A stretch of 64,000 nucleotides of DNA. It comes from Cucumis sativus (taxonomy: Eukaryota > Streptophyta > Magnoliopsida > Cucurbitales > Cucurbitaceae). The DNA lies in contig NC_026657.2 of assembly GCF_000004075.3 (NCBI RefSeq), positions 806,001 through 870,000 of the forward strand, given 5' to 3'. Positions 61,451 to 64,000 of the stretch are shown piece after piece. Position 1 is the stretch's first letter. Every line of letters begins with the position of its first letter. Both the position numbers and the translations under genes were made by a program. The notes under the pieces were generated by a model that had not been told where the DNA came from, ran no database searches, and saw nothing but the letters and a program-made list of their open reading frames with translations.

Positions 61451-64000
61451 GAGAAATCCGAATTGACGCCGTCTGGTTTTTAGCCGTTAAAGTAACGAAA
61501 AATGTCTTTCTTGTGTAAGGGAGAGAGAGGAGGGATTGTTAACAGTGGATTGACGTTTGGTCATTACCACGGAGGACAGCCTGGGCCCACATGTTTCGGT
61601 GACGTCTTAGTGAGGATGAGGATCTCAAACGTGCATTCGAAGTAGGGTACGTGGCAGAACTTTATTGGATATCAGTGTAATGAGAATAAGATCAACGGCG
61701 GAGGAGATTCGTTTAATGTAAAAACTAAATACAATTTTTTTATATATATTTTGATCAAATCACTGCACGTATTGAAAAGATTTCAATTCTTATTCAATCG
61801 CCTCCTTCGATTTCTTTCTCCTTTTTAAGAGAAAAAAATATATATATATATCCATTTTAAATTGTTTGAGCTTTCTTATATTTCAATCTTTGTTAAATAA
61901 CAAATTCATTCCATCCAGTTATTAATGAATTCTTCACCTTTTACGTTATTTACGTGTCACCTTTCTTTTAATGTTTTTGTTTTTTTGTTATATATAGTCA
62001 TAGGATCGTTTAGGTGTTGGTTGATGTTTCTACTAATGATTAGAATGGTAAAGTTTGTGGTCGTGGGTGACTAGACAAATATATAATGCTATCCACACTC
62101 TTTAAGTCATCTCTTCTACTAACAACCAAATTACGAGGTTTCAAATATTCATGGTCGAAAATGGTGGGAGGAAAGTAATGCACGTTCAAAATATGTGGAA
62201 CTTGTTTAATATATACATTCCAACTTCCTAATGAACCAAACAATCAAATTAGAGATGTAAAATAATCTAAAACTGATTTTTTTTTTTTTTTATCGAAGGA
62301 CGGTTTATTCTAACATATTTCTAGATTGAAGATTTATAATGCATAGTGATCTACAATTTAGTTCTTAAGTTATAAATAAAAGTTTCAAAGTAAATATGGT
62401 TCAATCGATATATATCACGTGTTAATGTCAGTAAGGTCTATGTGTAGCTTGGGTACCTTCCGCTTTGTTGTATTAGTAATTTTATAGAAATTTACATTTT
62501 CGTCAAATAATGATAACGATGAATACATAAACGTAATTACGTGAAGAATACAAACATATTAAAATGACTAATGAAATTTTACTTATAAAAGAAGACTAAT
62601 AAAACATTCCATCACTTTAACTAAAGTTGAATGGTAGATACCTTACTTATGTAATTATTATCGAACTATACTCATCTATTTTTAGTTTGAAAATTGACAC
62701 TACATTGCATATAGGCATTATATAATTTTCTACTAGCTTCATTTAATAATTTCTAACATGTGTAGATTGACATAAAATTTATACCATTGATATCGAAGTC
62801 AAAAGTTTGTTCTTCTATATCATCATACCGTCTCAAAAAGCATTATTTAATAACATTTTTTTATGTGTTGAGTTGAATATGTTTCAATATTTCTCATCAA
62901 AATAACATCTTTTTTTATTATGAGTATTCGAGACCATAAACCTCATATACGTAACCGTACAATAAATTTAAATAATTTAAATAAAAATGTTAATCTCTAT
63001 GTTATTATTGTCTTCATTACTTTTTATACCTAAGAAAACGAGCTAAAAAGACATCTTATCAGTCTTTCAAATTCCATAAGAAAAACCAACGATATAAATA
63101 GTTAACAACTGTAGGGATTAGACAACCATAAACAAATTGTTTTACCTAATTAACTTGTGACGAGCCAAACTAAGAAAAGCACAATTAAGTCCACGAGCAA
63201 TATTATTACCAAACAAACATCTTGAAACCTTACATAGAAGGAAATAATATCCAACCATCATGATAACATTGATCTCCTCATTCCAATAAGAGACAAAATC
63301 TCCAAATGAACAACCAATAAAACTAATATACACACACACGTAAAAGAAAGTTTATTCATAACTTTTTCTTATCTTAATTGACATTCTCTCGAGTTATCGA
63401 GTAAGTTTAACGTAGTCATCATAAATCAACGGAAATATCTTCGTTTTGTAGTCTTTTTCTTTATATGTATTCAATCATATCAATATAGAATTGTCATGAA
63501 TTTATGGTCTTATCCGCTTATCGTTTTAACTGTATATATTTTTATATTTCATAGTTAATACAAAATATAACATAAAACGTTTTTGTTTATAATTAAAGGC
63601 GTATATATATTTAAACAATATAACTTAAAAAAGAAGTTTGCATTGCTTAGCTAGTGACACATTTCCTTAAATATTAGAATTATTAGGTATATTAATGATT
63701 TTTTTTTCAAAAAGAGAGGGAGAAAAACAAAGACAAGGAGACAAAATATTTAGATTTTATTTAGGTATAAATAATTTGGAATGATAAAAGAAAATTGATT
63801 GAGGATTCCATTTTGAATTTTAGTTAGCATTCCACCCAACAAACAAACAATGAGGGCATGTTGTCTCCATATAAAGAGAAAATAAATATTTTCTAAACTA
63901 TTTAGTTTTATATGGTTTAGTGGTTGGATAATGACACTTCCTTATAAGTAAGGTAGTAAACTTAATAATTTTCTCTAATAACAGTAAAATTATAAAAATT
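61451..64000. other. BRX promoter side and AT-rich intergenic DNA
   Basis: Near the gene, 61560-61640 has CTGGGCCCACATG and GTGACGTC motifs of promoter type. Beyond about 61750 the sequence is AT-rich with TA microsatellites (near 61828-61850) and no supported gene to the window end. Confidence 0.5.

Overview
This window is plant nuclear DNA from a eudicot. It is AT-rich, its genes are split by GT-AG introns with pyrimidine-rich acceptors, and it carries chloroplast- and mitochondrion-targeted housekeeping genes, a symbiosis gene and MITE/LINE debris. It carries an intact CYCLOPS/IPD3 gene, so it is not from a lineage such as Brassicaceae that has lost arbuscular mycorrhiza. Overall style suggests a cucurbit, but that is an impression and not a demonstrated assignment.

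Seven spliced protein-coding genes could be assembled exon by exon with continuous reading frames. In order they are: mitochondrial ribosomal protein bL28 (minus, 2007-5740, 2 exons, 221 aa); chloroplast Clp protease subunit ClpP4 (plus, 9124-12234, 2 exons, 293 aa); the symbiotic transcription factor CYCLOPS/IPD3 (plus, 15860-21939, 11 coding exons, 516 aa); an unnamed 303-aa membrane protein (minus, 23360-27915, 5 exons); replication protein A large subunit with two CCHC knuckles, RPA70C/E type (plus, 29505-33302, 2 exons, 861 aa); and an unnamed 358-aa protein with hydrophobic C-terminal segments (minus, 34958-36850, 3 coding exons). After a roughly 10-kb gene desert come an RCK/MAK-like kinase of the plant CDKF;4 group (plus, 50288-53833, 16 coding exons, 453 aa) and a BREVIS RADIX-family protein (minus, 55497-59321, 5 coding exons, 361 aa). 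That makes eight genes in all.

Layout: 1-674 is an (AAT)n array cut by the window edge. 2.0-5.7 kb is bL28m, whose 3-kb intron hosts a clear hAT-type MITE with 8-bp target duplication. 6.1-7.5 kb looks like LTR-type debris. 9-22 kb holds ClpP4 and CYCLOPS. 23-28 kb holds the 303-aa membrane gene, whose large introns carry LINE-like debris and a 29-base G run. 29-37 kb holds RPA70 and the 358-aa gene, convergent. 38-48 kb has no credible gene but has an orphan G-box/leader-like island, a small perfect inverted repeat and a diverged tandem duplication. 48-61.5 kb holds the kinase and BRX genes, convergent, both with intron-containing 5' leaders. 61.5-64 kb is empty.

The genes do not form a functional operon-like unit. 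The point of interest is evolutionary. From memory of the Arabidopsis map, CLPP4 (At5g45390) and RPA70C (At5g45400) are immediate neighbours there, and a CDKF;4-like kinase (At5g45430) lies just beyond. Here CYCLOPS and the membrane gene sit between CLPP4 and RPA70. The window therefore appears to preserve the ancestral interval from which Brassicaceae lost CYCLOPS. I found no evidence for a wholly novel system; the most useful leads are this interval, a GC-AG intron in CYCLOPS, a uORF-bearing CYCLOPS leader candidate, and a Pro-to-Ala change in the ClpP4 NSPGG motif.
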